Shown piece by piece: positions 12,320-23,491 of a DNA stretch of 64,000 bases; within the stretch, counting starts at the first letter, position 1, and every line of letters begins with the position of its first letter. The notes under the pieces are model-generated. The model made no database searches and was not told the DNA's origin. It worked only from the letters and a program-made list of their open reading frames with translations. The translations under genes and the position numbers were made by a program. Origin of the DNA: Desmodus rotundus. Its lineage: Eukaryota > Chordata > Mammalia > Chiroptera > Phyllostomidae. The stretch is taken from assembly GCF_022682495.2 (NCBI RefSeq), contig NC_071391.1:114311195-114375194 (forward strand), in the 5' to 3' direction.

Positions 12320-13030
12320 AGAAAGGAAGATAAGGAATATAACTTCTCACCCTTAAATACCAATTAGTTTTTATCCTAGAAACTGCTAGCTAAAAAAGTC
12401 TGTATTTAAGATCCTCCTTGAGATCATATCTGACACTTAAACACATGTGATTGTGGCCCATCGAACACACGGGCCTCCAAGATCCTTTACTCTCACCTCA
12501 GAAACTCTTACCCTCTCCTCACTGATAAACACACAGCTGTAGCAACAGCACACATTTTGTCATCTTATTTCCAAAAATCTTTTATTTAAACACATAATTC
12601 TGACTACTGTTACTATTTTACCAGATTTCTAACATGCTTGCTCTCTCCAGTCTTGCACTCTGTGACTCATAGTGAACACCACTTATTTGAGTTTTTTTTT
12701 TTTGCTCATTTTATTGTTTTTATAAACTTGGATCATTCTAATTACTCATTTGAATTTTTCCCATTACCTCATACCCCTACTTGCCATTTTTAAAAAATTG
12801 ACTCAGTTTTCTTTAAATAAATTTGAAAGAGACACTAATGAAGAGGGAAAAAACATGGAAAAGCATAGAAAAAACAGTGGTGTTTGACACCAAACGCTGA
12901 ACAACCTGATTTAGAGAGCAGAGCTTGAAAATGCTGTGTACTGCTGAGGGCTGGGGCTAGTGGGCCCGAGAAGAGAATGAGCAGAAAAGGAAAGTGACAA
13001 AGGGCAACTAGACTTGGAAAAAAAGAAACT
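12320..13030. other. no recognisable content
   Basis: AT-rich DNA with a T-run at 12694-12704. No gene or nameable repeat was found. Confidence 0.5.
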
Positions 13031-13035
13031 TCAGC

Positions 13036-13200
13036 TTTTGTGTATTCATCCATTCAAGTGTTTATTGAATACCTAGTAGGATGTAGAATAAATCTGGACA
13101 ACTTGGAAATATTAGTAAGCAAATCAAGACCTGTACTTTTTATACTTTCCATTCTAGTGCAAAGAGACAAAAAACAGTAGATAACACTTAATAAGTACCA
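13036..13200 (-). mobile_element. L2-like fragment, antisense
   Basis: 'attcatccattcaagtgttt' followed by 'attgaatacctagtagg' and later 'ccattctagtgcaaagagac' reads as the reverse of an L2 LINE 3' end, where TTGAATGAA closes the element. It is old and diverged. Confidence 0.5.
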
Positions 13201-13204
13201 AAAT

Positions 13205-13800
13205 TAGTTAATAAGTTAAGAGAAAAAATATATGAAAATAAACAAAATATATATAGAAAAGAGTAAGGGGATATGGAGCAACAAATAAATTCATCCTGGG
13301 TTGCCTGGACAACAGGGAAGCTCGGAATAGACTCTTCCAACTCTGCCTGCAAGAAGGAATGTAACTGAATCCACCTCCTCAAGGGTTCTTCCTTCCCTGG
13401 TTAGAAAGGTTCCCAAGGCTCCCAGAGTGACCAGGTGCTGGGAAACTGACTTTCTCAGAAAACTCCTGTAAAGCAGGCTTTTAGACATATCTGCCTGAAG
13501 CCCCTGTAATCTGCATATCCCTCACTGACTCAGTTGTTTTCGTGCTTGTCCCAAAAAGGTGACAGAAAAAGGGGTGCAGGAATCTGTCCTGAATTTGAAA
13601 CCCATAGCACCGCACGTCCAACAGAATGCCCTGGCCCTGGCTTGCTTCTCTCTGTACAAGATGGGGGCTTTGTGGAATTACTGCCTCATCTTATTGACCC
13701 TAGATTTCTAAGATTTCTGAACAAAACTTGCCTCTTAACTCATACAATATGATTTGTGCAAATTGTTCCAAGCCCTAGTGCATGAGAAGAGGCAATTACA
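13205..13800. other. no recognisable content
   Basis: Moderate-GC DNA with short open frames on both strands and no domain or splice pattern that I trust. Confidence 0.5.
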
Positions 13801-13815
13801 AAAGGACATTTATTA

Positions 13816-14013
13816 AATGTTTTTTTAATCCTCACCTGAGGATGTGTTCATTGATTTTAGAGAGAGAAGAGAGAGACAGGTGGTTGCCTCTCACACACGC
13901 CCTGACCGGGAATGGAACCGGCAACCTAGGTGTGTGCCCGGACCACAGGAGGTCAAACCCATGACCTTCCGGTGTGCGGGACACTCTAACCAACTGAGTC
14001 ACCTGTCCAGGGC
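13816..14013 (-). mobile_element. VES SINE with target-site duplication
   Basis: Read on the minus strand this is a VES SINE: 'gccctggacaggtgactcag', a B box region near plus-strand 13955, then the core and a GA-rich (antisense CT) run with a T-rich tail on the plus strand. It is flanked by AAAGGACATTTATTA (13801-13815) and AAAGGACATTTTTATTA (14014-14030), a clear target-site duplication with a 2-bp length change. The element is full length. Confidence 0.9.
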
Positions 14014-14461
14014 AAAGGACATTTTTATTATTTAATTTTCAATATAAAATTATTATGAAGTGCTTTGTAAACATAAAAAAAGGCTTTAAAATGTGTGTGC
14101 ATGAAGAAAAGAAACCTTAACAGATATTTTAATGGGTAATATAAGGAATCAGTAAAGCAGTAAAGACTTTGAAGATTTTTTTTTTAAAAAAGGGTAGGAA
14201 GCATAGTGAATAAGCAAAGCCAATAATTTTAGGATGTAGTTACTACCCATAAGGCTGGGGAACAAAAAGGAGGTATTGTGGTTATCAGGTAATAGAAGCT
14301 TAGAGAACTTATGCCATGGAATTAGGAGTTGCTTCCTTAGGAGGGTCACTGTGAGTCAAGGGCAGATACCTCAGCATCCTGGAGGGGAGTCCACACAGAG
14401 CTACAAGACTTTTATGGGAAGCGCAGTTACATTTTCCTAGTCTTTTAAAATATTATTTGTC

Positions 14462-14691
14462 ACCCTGGCTGGTATGGCTCAGTGGGTTGAGCATCGGACT
14501 GGGAAGCAAAGGGTCACCAGTTTGATTCCCAGGCAGGGCACATGCATGGGTTGCAGGCCAGGTCCCCAGTAGGGGGCGTGTGAGAGACAACCACACATTG
14601 ATATTTCTCTTCCTCTCTTTCTCCTTCCCTTCCCCTCTCCCTAAAAACAAATAAATAAAATCATTTTTCTTTAAAAAAAATTCCATTTAAA
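14462..14691 (+). mobile_element. VES SINE with target-site duplication
   Basis: 'caccctggctggtatggctcag' begins the copy. The B box is decayed to 'gtttgattcc'; the core 'ccccagtagggggcgtg' and the CT-rich and A-rich tail are all present. Flanks AAATATTATTTGTC (14448-14461) and AAATGTTATTTGTC (14692-14705) differ by one base. It lies 450 bp from the oppositely oriented VES at 13816. Confidence 0.92.
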
Positions 14692-14999
14692 AAATGTTAT
14701 TTGTCCACTCATCTATATCTTTGTTAGTAGTTTCTTTTGTTTTTAGATTTTAAAATAGCCCACCTCATACAAAGCTCATACAAATATTCTATTCATAAGC
14801 TTTGCTGCTAACATTTTTACAGGTTCACTTTTTTTCACCTTTCACTCTTTAATATGTCTAGAATTTATTGTGGAATGAGATCAAATTAGAGATATAACTT
14901 TATTTTTACAAATGGGGAGTCAATTTTTTCACTACCATGTGCTAAGTAATCTTTTCTTGGTAATAGAGTGAATGTTGGGCTTCAACCTCAGCATTTTTG

Positions 15000-15092
15000 A
15001 TTCAGTAAGTCTGGTATGTGGCCTGGAAATTTACATTTCTAACCAATTCCAGGCAATTCCAATAATGCTGATCTGGGAATCACACTGTTCTT
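15000..15092 (+). mobile_element. MER5A-like hAT remnant
   Basis: 'gattcagtaagtctggtatg', 'tggcctggaaatttacat', 'ttctaaccaattccaggc' and 'tgctgatctgggaatcacactg' occur in the order of MER5-type non-autonomous hAT-Charlie elements. Only the 3' half is visible. Confidence 0.55.
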
Positions 15093-15094
15093 CA

Positions 15095-15678
15095 AAGTAA
15101 GATTTATAATCATCTTCACCATATTTCAAGAAGAGTTAGCCAAATATAGAATTTGAAGGACATTAATCCTCTTTAAATTCTTTGAAGACATTGCTTTCTT
15201 GAACTTTTCTTCTGAACTCTACATATAAAATCACTCTGTGCTTCTTTGTCTCATTGACCGGATTTATAAAAGAAAATCCACAATTCTGTGCTCAAATTCT
15301 AGTTTCTAACACATTCGGAGCTCACTATATTTACTCACTGTGCACTGATCAAATGCACTTTCTATACACTACCCTACCTTACTGTCCAATATCCTAAACA
15401 AATGTATATGTTAACAGTTGTGACACTAGGATGCATTGCTAAAGCAGACGCTTTTATTTCTATCCCGTCTGCTCTTGCAGACCCAACATTAGTAGTGATA
15501 TGCATAGTCTCATCTTCCTAAAACCCAGTTCCCACCTCCACCCTTGCCATGTCCTTCCCAGTGCTTTCTGGAATTTAATGTCCCTGCTGGTGTATAGATA
15601 GGTAAGAGAAAGCAGGATTAAGGCCCTGTGTGTAGAAATAATATCCTGATCCCTTCATCAGAAAACATCTGGGGAAAT
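15095..15678. other. no recognisable content
   Basis: AT-rich unique DNA; no gene or repeat that I can name. Confidence 0.5.
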
Positions 15679-15715
<37 letters not shown>

Positions 15716-15717
15716 AT
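15679..15717. repeat. (TAAA)n microsatellite
   Basis: About nine perfect AAAT units in a row, likely length-polymorphic. No SINE body adjoins it, so it is not simply a VES tail. Confidence 0.95.
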
Positions 15718-15719
15718 GA

Positions 15720-16540
15720 AACAGAGAGACAGCTGCCTGGATTTTTTGGATGACAGAGGCCCTGTATCTCTGAGACTGACAGCAGATGGTGGCAAGATGA
15801 CAAATGTCTGCTTCCTTATTTCATGAAAAATTCAGTAAATGTCATTCTGGTAAGTATAATCCCCATACAAATTCATCAGTTTGATAATTACTGCTCCTTC
15901 CTTCTCAGGAATAGAAATCACGGTGTGTGCGAGGCTTTGTTCTTAATGTTGCTGCTGCCCCTTTTCCTATTGCCATGGGTAATTTAATGAGAAGTTAGGG
16001 ATGTGGGCAGGAAGAGTCCTGGTTAGCTATCATTTTAAACCAAAAGGCTCATTCCATCTCTGACCCTTTTATAACAAAAGACAGTTTTATTCCAACCTTC
16101 TCAACAATTATTAGAAAAAGACAAAAACTTGATAAACAAAATTTGTTAGTCTTATTTATTTATTTATTTATTTATGCAAACGTTAAACCCCTTATAGACA
16201 GAGAAGTAGTTTGTTCTTATTTCAGTGATTTTGACTTAATCTTTTTCCAAAGTTCCTGTTAATTTCTTTCGGTTCTTAAAAACAAGACACAGTACAAAGT
16301 CTTTTTAGTAAAAGAAGAAACTCAAAGAACACAGAGATCAGGTCTGTTTTGCCCATTGGGACAGCAATATATAAGTTTTTTAAAACAAACTAATAAATAA
16401 GCAGGTCCCATGTTTAATGTTAATCATAAAGTACTTAATATAGTCATTTAGATAAAATGTTATTTATGTAATGAAATATTTCTTTTAAATCTTGTACTTC
16501 TTTTTCTTGACCAAGAACTGCAAAATGGGGGAAATGAGGG
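15720..16540. other. unique DNA with a short (TTTA)n run
   Basis: Five or so TTTA units lie at 16154-16175. Otherwise there is nothing to annotate. Confidence 0.5.
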
Positions 16541-16544
16541 ATAA

Positions 16545-16640
16545 GTTTTTAGTATAGTATGATATGGTATAGTATAGTGTAGTATAGTACAGTACAGTAT
16601 AGAATAGTATAGTATAGATTAGTATAGTAGGGTATAGTGA
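16545..16640. repeat. (AGTAT)n pentanucleotide minisatellite
   Basis: A 95-bp tract of degenerate AGTAT units with single-base variants ('agtac', 'agaat', 'ggtat'). On the complement it reads ATACT. The degeneracy suggests an older array. Confidence 0.9.
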
Positions 16641-16644
16641 CATT

Positions 16645-17285
16645 CCAGCCTGAACATAAGAAATTACTCTTTCTTTAGGCTTTTCTAGTAAATGAATCAT
16701 AGTCTCATGAATGGTGACAAGAATAGAATTACTGGAAATTTACTTTTGAAATAAGTGTACATGTTTTGCTTCTAAGTATAAAATATTATTTTAATATATC
16801 TACATCTTTACTATGACTCATGTATTCCAACAGAAGTTCTCATCAAGTTTTCTAGACATTTTTTCATAGAAACAGGCTGCAGAGAAAGCTCAGACAGAGA
16901 AAGGTCAAGGAGTGTGTTTGGGAGCTGGGGGCTGTTTGCTATCATTTTATAGTTAGATTTTTCTCATTTGCTTTCCTAGTGAACATGGGACCCAAGAACA
17001 GGCAACGAGGAATCAGCTGGTCTCTGCAAGATGTGATAGAGGTATTGATGCCTTTTTATGTTTAGAAGGTAGGTGTATCTCCTAATAACCTAGCATTTCC
17101 TCCCTGAAACTCATTGTTTTATATTTACTCTTTCTAAAGTTTTATTTTTGTTTTAAACTACAGATTTAAGCTTTGTTTTTGATGCAATTTTACAACTTAT
17201 TTAGCACATAATAATTACACTTTCCTAAATGAAGTGGAAAATATTAACCCTAAGATCAAGTAAAAGTATTTCTCAACATTCTATC
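16645..17285. other. unique DNA with a weak exon-like segment
   Basis: At 16958-16980 a pyrimidine-rich stretch ends in CTAG. It is followed by about 62 bp with one open frame (starting NMGPKNRQRG) and then a 'gag/gtattg' donor-like site near 17042. This resembles a short internal exon, but one such match in 64 kb is expected by chance and nothing nearby supports a gene. The rest is AT-rich and unremarkable. Confidence 0.25.
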
Positions 17286-17289
17286 AGTA

Positions 17290-19160
17290 CAGTACTAGAA
17301 TTTCTAGATAGTACAATAAGATAAGAAAAGGAAATGCAAAGTATACAGATGTGGAAAAAGAACTCTAACTGTCTTTATTGTATAAGATCTGGTTGCTGTA
17401 CAAAAGATCTCAGAGAATCAATAAATAACTTCTAGAACTAATAAGCCAGTACAGCAAGGTTTGGGGATACAAAGTTAATGTATAGGAGTCATTTGCTTTA
17501 TTATATGCCAAAAATGAACAATTAGAATTTGAGATTAAAAACAGTATAATTTACATTAGCACACACAAACACAGACAAATGATATACATATAGGTTTAAA
17601 TTTAACAAAATAGGTGCATGATCTACTTCTGGAAAACTAGAAAACACTGGTGAAAGAATTCAAAGAGAATCTAAATAAAAAAGAGAAATCTTGTTAAGAT
17701 GTCAATTCTACCCAACCACATCTGTAAATTTCATACAATTCAATCAAAGTCTTAATGAATTATTTTGTAGACACTGAAAAATGGATTCCAACATTTATTT
17801 ATAAAGTCAGACTAGAAGAGCCAACACAGCGTGAATAAGAACAAAGTTGGAGAGCGCATGCTACCCAGTTTTAAGACCTACTGGAAAGCTGCAAAAGACA
17901 GGGGAGAACTGGCAAGTAACACACATGCAAACCAGAACTATGGGACAAAAGAGGGGACCCAGACATAGGCCCCTATAAATAGAATCAATCGATCTTTGAC
18001 AAGTGGGTAAAGGCAAATCATTGGGGAAAAGATTGTCTGTCTTAGAAATGGTGCTGGAAAAATTCAATGTCTGTATGGCAATCGAACACACCTAGAAGTC
18101 GATCTTATACCTTGTCCAAAAATGCACTAAAATTTATCACAGATCTAAAAGTAGTATGCAAAACTATAAAAATTCTAGAAGAAATTATAAAAAGGAGTCT
18201 GAGTGAACTTCGGTTTTACAACATTTAGATATAATACCAAAACATATCTATAAAAAATAATTAATTGATTTCATTAAAATTAAAAACTGCAAAAAAATAT
18301 TTAAGAGGATGAAGAAAAAAGTAACACAGTGGGAGAAAATATTTTTATAACACTGATTTGATAAAACAATAGTAACAAAATTATCCAAAAACTCTTAAAA
18401 CTGAACAATAAAAAAATTAATGACCCAACTAAAACATAGGCCAAAGATTTCCATAGAGTTCTATCAAATAACATATACTGATGGCAAATATGCATATGAA
18501 AGCATGCTTAAAATTACATGTATCAAGGAATTGAAAATTAAAACAACAGTGAGATACCACTACATACTTATTAGAATTGTTAAAATGCAAAAACACGATG
18601 ATAATAATTTTGGCAATGATACAGATAAACTCTTACTAATTGCTGGTAGGAATGCAAAGTGGTACAGGCTCTTTGCAAGACAGTTTCACAGTTTCTGATA
18701 AAGCCAAACATAGTCTTGTTATGTGATCCAGAAAATGTGCTTCTAGGTACTTACCCAACTGATTGAAAATGTAACCTGCGTGAGAATGTTTATAGCAAGT
18801 TTCTTTATAATCACTAAAAACTGAAATCAACAAAGTTGTCCTTTAATAGGTAAATGTGCAAACAAACTGTGTCACTTCTGTACAATGAAATATTTAGCAA
18901 TAACATGAGTGATCCAGCTAAGAACAAACATGATAAATCTTAAATGCATATTTCTGAGTAAAAGAATCCATTCTGAACAAACAACATACTGTATAAATTC
19001 TGAAAAAGGAGGTTTGAGGGGACCAGAGGATACCAGAATAAAATGAAGAATGTAAAACCTCACTGAAGGGGGTGGGGCAAGGTGCTGACCTAGGTAATTT
19101 TGTAAATGTTGGTAAGAGGTAGTAAGAACAAGGCAAAGGAAACTGAACAAAAGCACTGTA
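17290..19160 (+). mobile_element. old L1 ORF2 end and 3' UTR
   Basis: The order follows L1: 'gatctggttgctgtacaaaag', 'agatgtcaattctacccaa', 'atacaattcaatcaaagtc', 'gacaagtgggtaaaggca', 'aaatggtgctggaaaaattc', 'aaaattctagaagaaat', 'ccaaaaactcttaaaactg', 'gagataccactacatactta'. The frame is broken throughout. It is a long (1.9 kb) but dead 5'-truncated copy. Its 3' limit is uncertain between about 19150 and 19300. Confidence 0.75.
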
Positions 19161-19411
19161 CTTAGTTGATAGAGTTGTTTCCCACAAGGATGTGGATACC
19201 AATTCTAATACTGCTCTACATATATTCTGAATCAAGCAATTAATTAAACTAATGATGATTGTGCGAGCCAAGTTTCTCACTGTTGAAGTGGGAGGTCACA
19301 GATAAGCAAACAGAAGAAACTAAAATGATCCATGTAGTAGTGGTCTGGATTTGGAGCCATCAGTATACATTCATGCTTCATATAGATGCAGATGGTTACA
19401 GAATTTTTATA

Positions 19412-20087
19412 AGGTCTGTCCAGAAGGCATCCAGCCATGTAATATGAAAAACAGACATTTATTGAAGACCATACAGGATACAAGAAACACTGTACATAAG
19501 ACAATGACACTTCAGTCTCCTTCAAAGTAGGCACCTTGAGACATTACACAGTTCTCCCATTGCCATCAGTTGCTCTGTTGTATTTTCCTGAATCTTGTCA
19601 ACAGTCTGAAATCTCTTCCCTTTCAAAGGTGACCTTAGTTTTGGGAAAAGCCAGAAGTCACAGGGCACTGAATCTGCTCTGTAGGGGGGCTGAGTCACCA
19701 GGGTGATTTGATGTTTCACCTAAAAACTCTGCATGAGACCTGATGCATGAGCAAGTGAGTTGTGGTGATGAAGTTGCCAATCACCAGTTGCCCATAGCTG
19801 TGGCCGTCTGAATAATGCAAATAGTTTCTGTGGAGGGATGTTCAAACTTAACACAAAATTTGATGCAGATTCATTGGTCTATTTGTTCAGTCATTTTGAA
19901 TGTGATGGTCACACAGTACACGTGTTCACTCAATGGCATCTACCACCCCCAACTGACTAGTGCAGTGAAGTCATCACTGTTCACACATGTGCATTTCAGT
20001 CCACTCTCTTTGGATACCAGTTACATTAATGTCACACAAACCACCCTCATTATATTAACAATGGCTGGACTTTTTCTGGACAGACCT
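19412..20087 (-). mobile_element. internally deleted mariner transposon
   Basis: Inverted ends AGGTCTGTCCAGAAGGCATCC (19412 onwards) and its counterpart GGACAGACCT (ending 20087) define a Tc1/mariner element; a TA target lies at 19410-19411 and is mutated to TG on the other side. On the minus strand, frame 19719-19522 encodes the transposase C-terminal part, with PPYRADSVPCDFWLFPKL. Mariners usually have PPYSPDLAPCDF here, whose D is the third catalytic residue of the D,D34D triad; the middle of this motif is changed. An N-terminal stretch (ICIKFCVKFEHPSTETI, near 19880-19830) is followed almost directly by the GDW-equivalent region, so the central catalytic core is missing. At 676 bp against about 1.3 kb for a full element, it cannot make transposase. 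Confidence 0.85.
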
Positions 20088-20089
20088 TG

Positions 20090-20704
20090 TGGTGTGTATA
20101 CACAGGTTAGTATACACATATATATGTTCTTGTTCTGTCAGCTGACAGGGCCTGGAAATGCCATCTTACTTGCAATAAGAACACCAAGCTACCAGGTCTT
20201 GATTTTTTAAGTACCATTTTCCCATTAAAACAAAACAACAAAACAAGGGCTCTTTGGAGGAGTGGACTATTTTAGGACTGGGACAGGGAATATACAAAAT
20301 AAGCCTGGGTACCTTAGAGTATCTAAAAGTAAGAACATGTACACACACACACGAGTGATAGAGTGTGTCAAGGTGTACAGAGGCCTGCTGAAGAGCTCCC
20401 TGTGGCCAAAGCTGAGAAATATTGGCAAACAAGTATAATAGTTGTATTGTGTTGTGCTTCTTTTCTAATAGAAATAGAGGTTAAATCATTTAGGCTTTTT
20501 AATACAAGTCCAATTTATCATAAAATATACATACAGAGAAGTGAACAGCACAGAGATTGGTCACAAGCAGCTTTATTATGATATACCTTTCTGTGGATTT
20601 CTTCCAAGCACTTTTTATGTTACAGGTAAAACCAGAAGTCCCCACTGAGTTTTTAATTGTGCTTATTTTATTTTTTCAGTTGTGTAATTTTTATTTTTAT
20701 TTTT
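20090..20704. other. no recognisable content
   Basis: Unique DNA with a short (AC)n tract at 20340-20352. No gene seen. Confidence 0.5.
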
Positions 20705-21386
20705 AATACTTTTAAATTTTATTGTTGTTCAAATACAGTTGTCTGCCTTTTCTCCTATCTCTCCCCCTCACTCCAGCCTCCCTCCCCTGATTCCTTGGTT
20801 TTGTCCATGTATCCTTTATAGTTGTTCCTGCAAGACGTTCACCCTTTCCCCCCATTATCCCCTTTCATCTCTCCGCTGGTTACTGTCTGTTTGTTTTTAA
20901 TTTGTATGTCTCTGATTATATTTTGCTTGCTTGTTTGTTTTGTTGATTAGGTTCCACTTAGAGGTAAGATCATATGGTATTTGTCTTTCACCACCTGGCT
21001 ATTTCACTTAGCATAATGCTCTCCAGTTCCATCCATGCTGTTGCAAAGGGTAGGAGCTCCTTCTTTCTTTCTGCTGTGTAGCATTCCATTATGTAAGTGT
21101 ACCACAGTTCTTAGATCCATTCATTTACTGATAGGCACTTAGGTTGCTTCCAGCACTTGACTATTGTAAATTATGCTGCTATGAACACTGGGGTGCATAG
21201 GATCTTTTGGATTGGTGTTTCAGGGTTCTTAGGGTATAATCCTAGCAGTGCAATTGCTGAGCCAAAAGGCAGTTCCATTTTTAGTTTTCTGAGGAAACTC
21301 TATAGTGTTTTTCCACAGTGGCTGCACCAGTCTGCATTCCCACCAACAGTGCACTAGGGTTCCCTTTTCTCCACATCTTCTCCAAT
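20705..21386 (-). mobile_element. bat L1 3' end, 5'-truncated
   Basis: On the minus strand the element reads through the conserved L1 ORF2 tail ('actgttggtgggaatgcag', 'ccctaagaaccctgaaac', 'attcatagcagcata', 'ggaactggagagcattatgc', 'gaaatagccaggtgg'). It then runs through a purine-rich 3' UTR to 'gaacaacaataaaattt' at plus-strand about 20706. The 3' UTR is the same as the tail found inside HAL1 at 36113-36350. It is one of the better preserved L1 pieces here. Confidence 0.85.
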
Positions 21387-21389
21387 TTT

Positions 21390-22370
21390 TTAAAGTTATT
21401 TCCAATTATCTTCTTCAAACATAGTTATGATAATTTTAAAGTCTGTATTTTTATAACTCCAATGACTGGAGCATGTCATGGTTTTTCATTATTTGATATT
21501 TTGGTGGGGGGGGTGTGTTCTAATTGTTTTTTGTATGTTTGTTTCATTGAGTCTTGTTATTTCTTATTGTGTGCAGGACATTTTAATTACCAATTTAACA
21601 TATCATATTTTTTGGACTATAAGGTGCACCCCCCCACCAAAATTGAGAGGAAAATGGGGGTGTGTCTTATAGTCCAAATGTAGCTTACCTGGCTCGCTGC
21701 GGGGGTGGCAGGGAGCAGGGCGCAGAGGCAGTGGAGTGAGGATTTTTTTCCTATTTTCCTCCTCTAAAACTTAGGTGTGTCTTATGGTTCAGTGCATCTT
21801 ATAGTCCAAAAAAAAATACAGTAATTTTATGCCAGTAATATTATTTTCCTCATAGGAGGATGTGTTTCCTTCTTCCAAATACCTGGGGGAATTATCACTA
21901 TGTGATTGCCTAAATTCAATTTTGCACATTGATAGTAAGAGGATTTTGAACCAGAATATCATGTAATAATGCCAATTTCCAATTCACTCTTATTCCCAGT
22001 GTGAGCCCCAGAATCCCAACCTCAATGAGGGCGAATTCCCCAGGCCACACCCTCACTTAGGTGTGCTCTAAATTCTCTCTTTCCCTTGCCAGCTGAGGTT
22101 CTCAAGGGGGATTACAAAGTTGCCAACTCTCTCAATCATCCCCCCTGATTATTAGCAAATGTCTCCAAAGGGAAGAGCTAACCTGATGGCACCAATTCCC
22201 TAAGCTTCCGTCTGCCACTCCTGGATCTGGCTCGCAAATAATTCAATAACTTCTTAGTTTTCTGATAGCCCTCCTGTAGGTTTTTAAAATGTTTTGTATG
22301 GCCTTTATAGTCACCCTCATAAAAGTTTTGGTATGAATGACCTATTCTGCTATTAAATCCCATGTAATAA
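21390..22370 (-). mobile_element. probable older L1-derived antisense DNA, split by a MITE
   Basis: Both sides of the MITE at 21603-21821 look like one older segment. Tracts such as 'acctgggggaattatcactatg' and 'gatttcc/gattgcctaaattcaattt' resemble an antisense L1M 3' region. The match is loose, so both the family and the ends are uncertain. Confidence 0.35.
21603..21821. mobile_element. TA-flanked MITE with foldback ends, copy 1
   Basis: A 219-bp non-coding element flanked by TA on both sides (21601-21602 and 21822-21823). Its terminal inverted repeats contain TTTTTTGGACTATAAGRTGCAC. A second inverted copy of the terminal motif (TGTGTCTTATAGTCC) lies only about 45 bp inside the left end, so the left arm alone can fold into a hairpin. 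TA flanks fit a Tc1/mariner-type or related cut-and-paste family, but I cannot name it. Confidence 0.75.
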
Positions 22371-22384
22371 AACTATAAGTTCTC

Positions 22385-22952
22385 TTATTTTCTCCCTTTT
22401 CCGATGAAGAAACTGAGTGACAGTTCTTTACTTAATAAGAAAAAAAAGTCACATGCAGAGGTTGCTAAGATTTATGATAAGAATGAATGTTCTATTTGTA
22501 ACATTGTGACGAAATTAAAAGAAATTTGAACTAGTTTTGCTGTTGTGCCTAAATTGCAAAGGTTATGGCCACAGTGCACACTGAGTGATTTGCTAAGATG
22601 GAAAAGGCATGCGGTGTTTGGGTGGAAGATGTGAACGGGAAACACATTTCCAGCGACACCAACCTGTTGCATCAGAAAGCATGGAGCCTGGGTGAAAACT
22701 TCAGCAAGGGGTCCCCTGACACAAGTTACCACATTCACATAGCTTTTAGTATAGTATATTGTTATAATTGTTCTATTTCACTAGTAGTTATTGTTGTTAA
22801 CCTGTTATTGTGCCCAATTTATAAATTAAACTTTATCATAGCAATGTCTGTATGGAAAAAACATGGTAGATATAGGGTTTAATACTGTCCACTCTTTCAA
22901 GTGTCCACCGGGGTCTTAGGACATGTCCCCTGTGGATAAGAAGGGACTACTG
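22385..22952 (+). mobile_element. internally deleted Tigger/pogo element
   Basis: The right end (about 22905-22952) is the inverted repeat typical of Tigger elements; read backwards it is CAGTAGTCCCTTCTTATCCA. Upstream, 22440-22735 encodes a decayed N-terminal transposase part in shifting frames: KKKSHAEVAKIYDKNE (helix-turn-helix start) and later MEKACGVWVEDVNGKH, as in the CENP-B-like DNA-binding region. The DDE catalytic region is absent and the coding part passes straight into the 3' non-coding end. The left inverted repeat was not found. Confidence 0.75.
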
Positions 22953-22954
22953 TG

Positions 22955-23296
22955 TAGCAGCATAGGTCACACACAAGATGTATATAGAGTTTTGTTAGTT
23001 ATTTCAGCTACCGGTAGTAGAATATTACCTCCCACACTGGATGGGTAACCAAAGAAATAGTCTATTAAAATATCTCTAAAATACTTCTCCAAATATAATT
23101 TTATTCTTATAAATACTATTCAGTGGGTGAAATTTTTAGTTAATTCAGATTGGCTATCACCACTTTCTATCTACTTCTGTGAAGAAAGAAGGAATCAAGT
23201 TTTTTATTTGGGTGTGTGTGTATGTATTTGTTTTGCATGTGTGTGTTTTATCACTGATTTTGTTAGTGTGTTTGTGTATGTCTTTCAAAGATTAAA
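22955..23296. other. no recognisable content
   Basis: AT-rich unique DNA with (TG)-rich text at 23210-23285 just before the VES. Confidence 0.5.
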
Positions 23297-23297
23297 G

Positions 23298-23490
23298 CCA
23301 GGCCATGTTCTATGTAGTTCAGTTGGTTGGGTGTCAAACTGTAAACTGAAAGGTTGCTGGTTCGATTCTCAGTCAGGACCCGTGCTTGGGTTTCAGGTTC
23401 AGGCCCATGTGTATTGAAGGCAGTCAATTGATGTTTCTCTTCCCATCTTCTTATCTTCCCCTCCCCTCTGTCTCTTAAAAAAAATTAAAA
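23298..23490 (+). mobile_element. VES SINE, diverged
   Basis: 'gtagttcagttggttggg' (A box region), 'ggttcgattctcagtcagg' (B box, about 23359), a shortened core lacking the 'agtaggggg' block, a CT-rich run and an A-rich end. The missing core marks it as an older copy or another subfamily, close to the one at 12078. Confidence 0.8.
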
Positions 23491-23491
23491 C

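Noticed and set aside
16958..17045. Short exon with good-looking splice sites
   Set aside because: One 62-bp candidate with moderate sites is expected by chance, and no neighbouring exon, promoter or homologous protein was found. Kept only as a note in the region entry.
18918..19280. 120-codon minus-strand open frame
   Set aside because: It is antisense to an old L1 3' end and has no domain.
19815..20210. 131-codon plus-strand open frame
   Set aside because: It lies antisense to the mariner transposon and is a by-product of that element.
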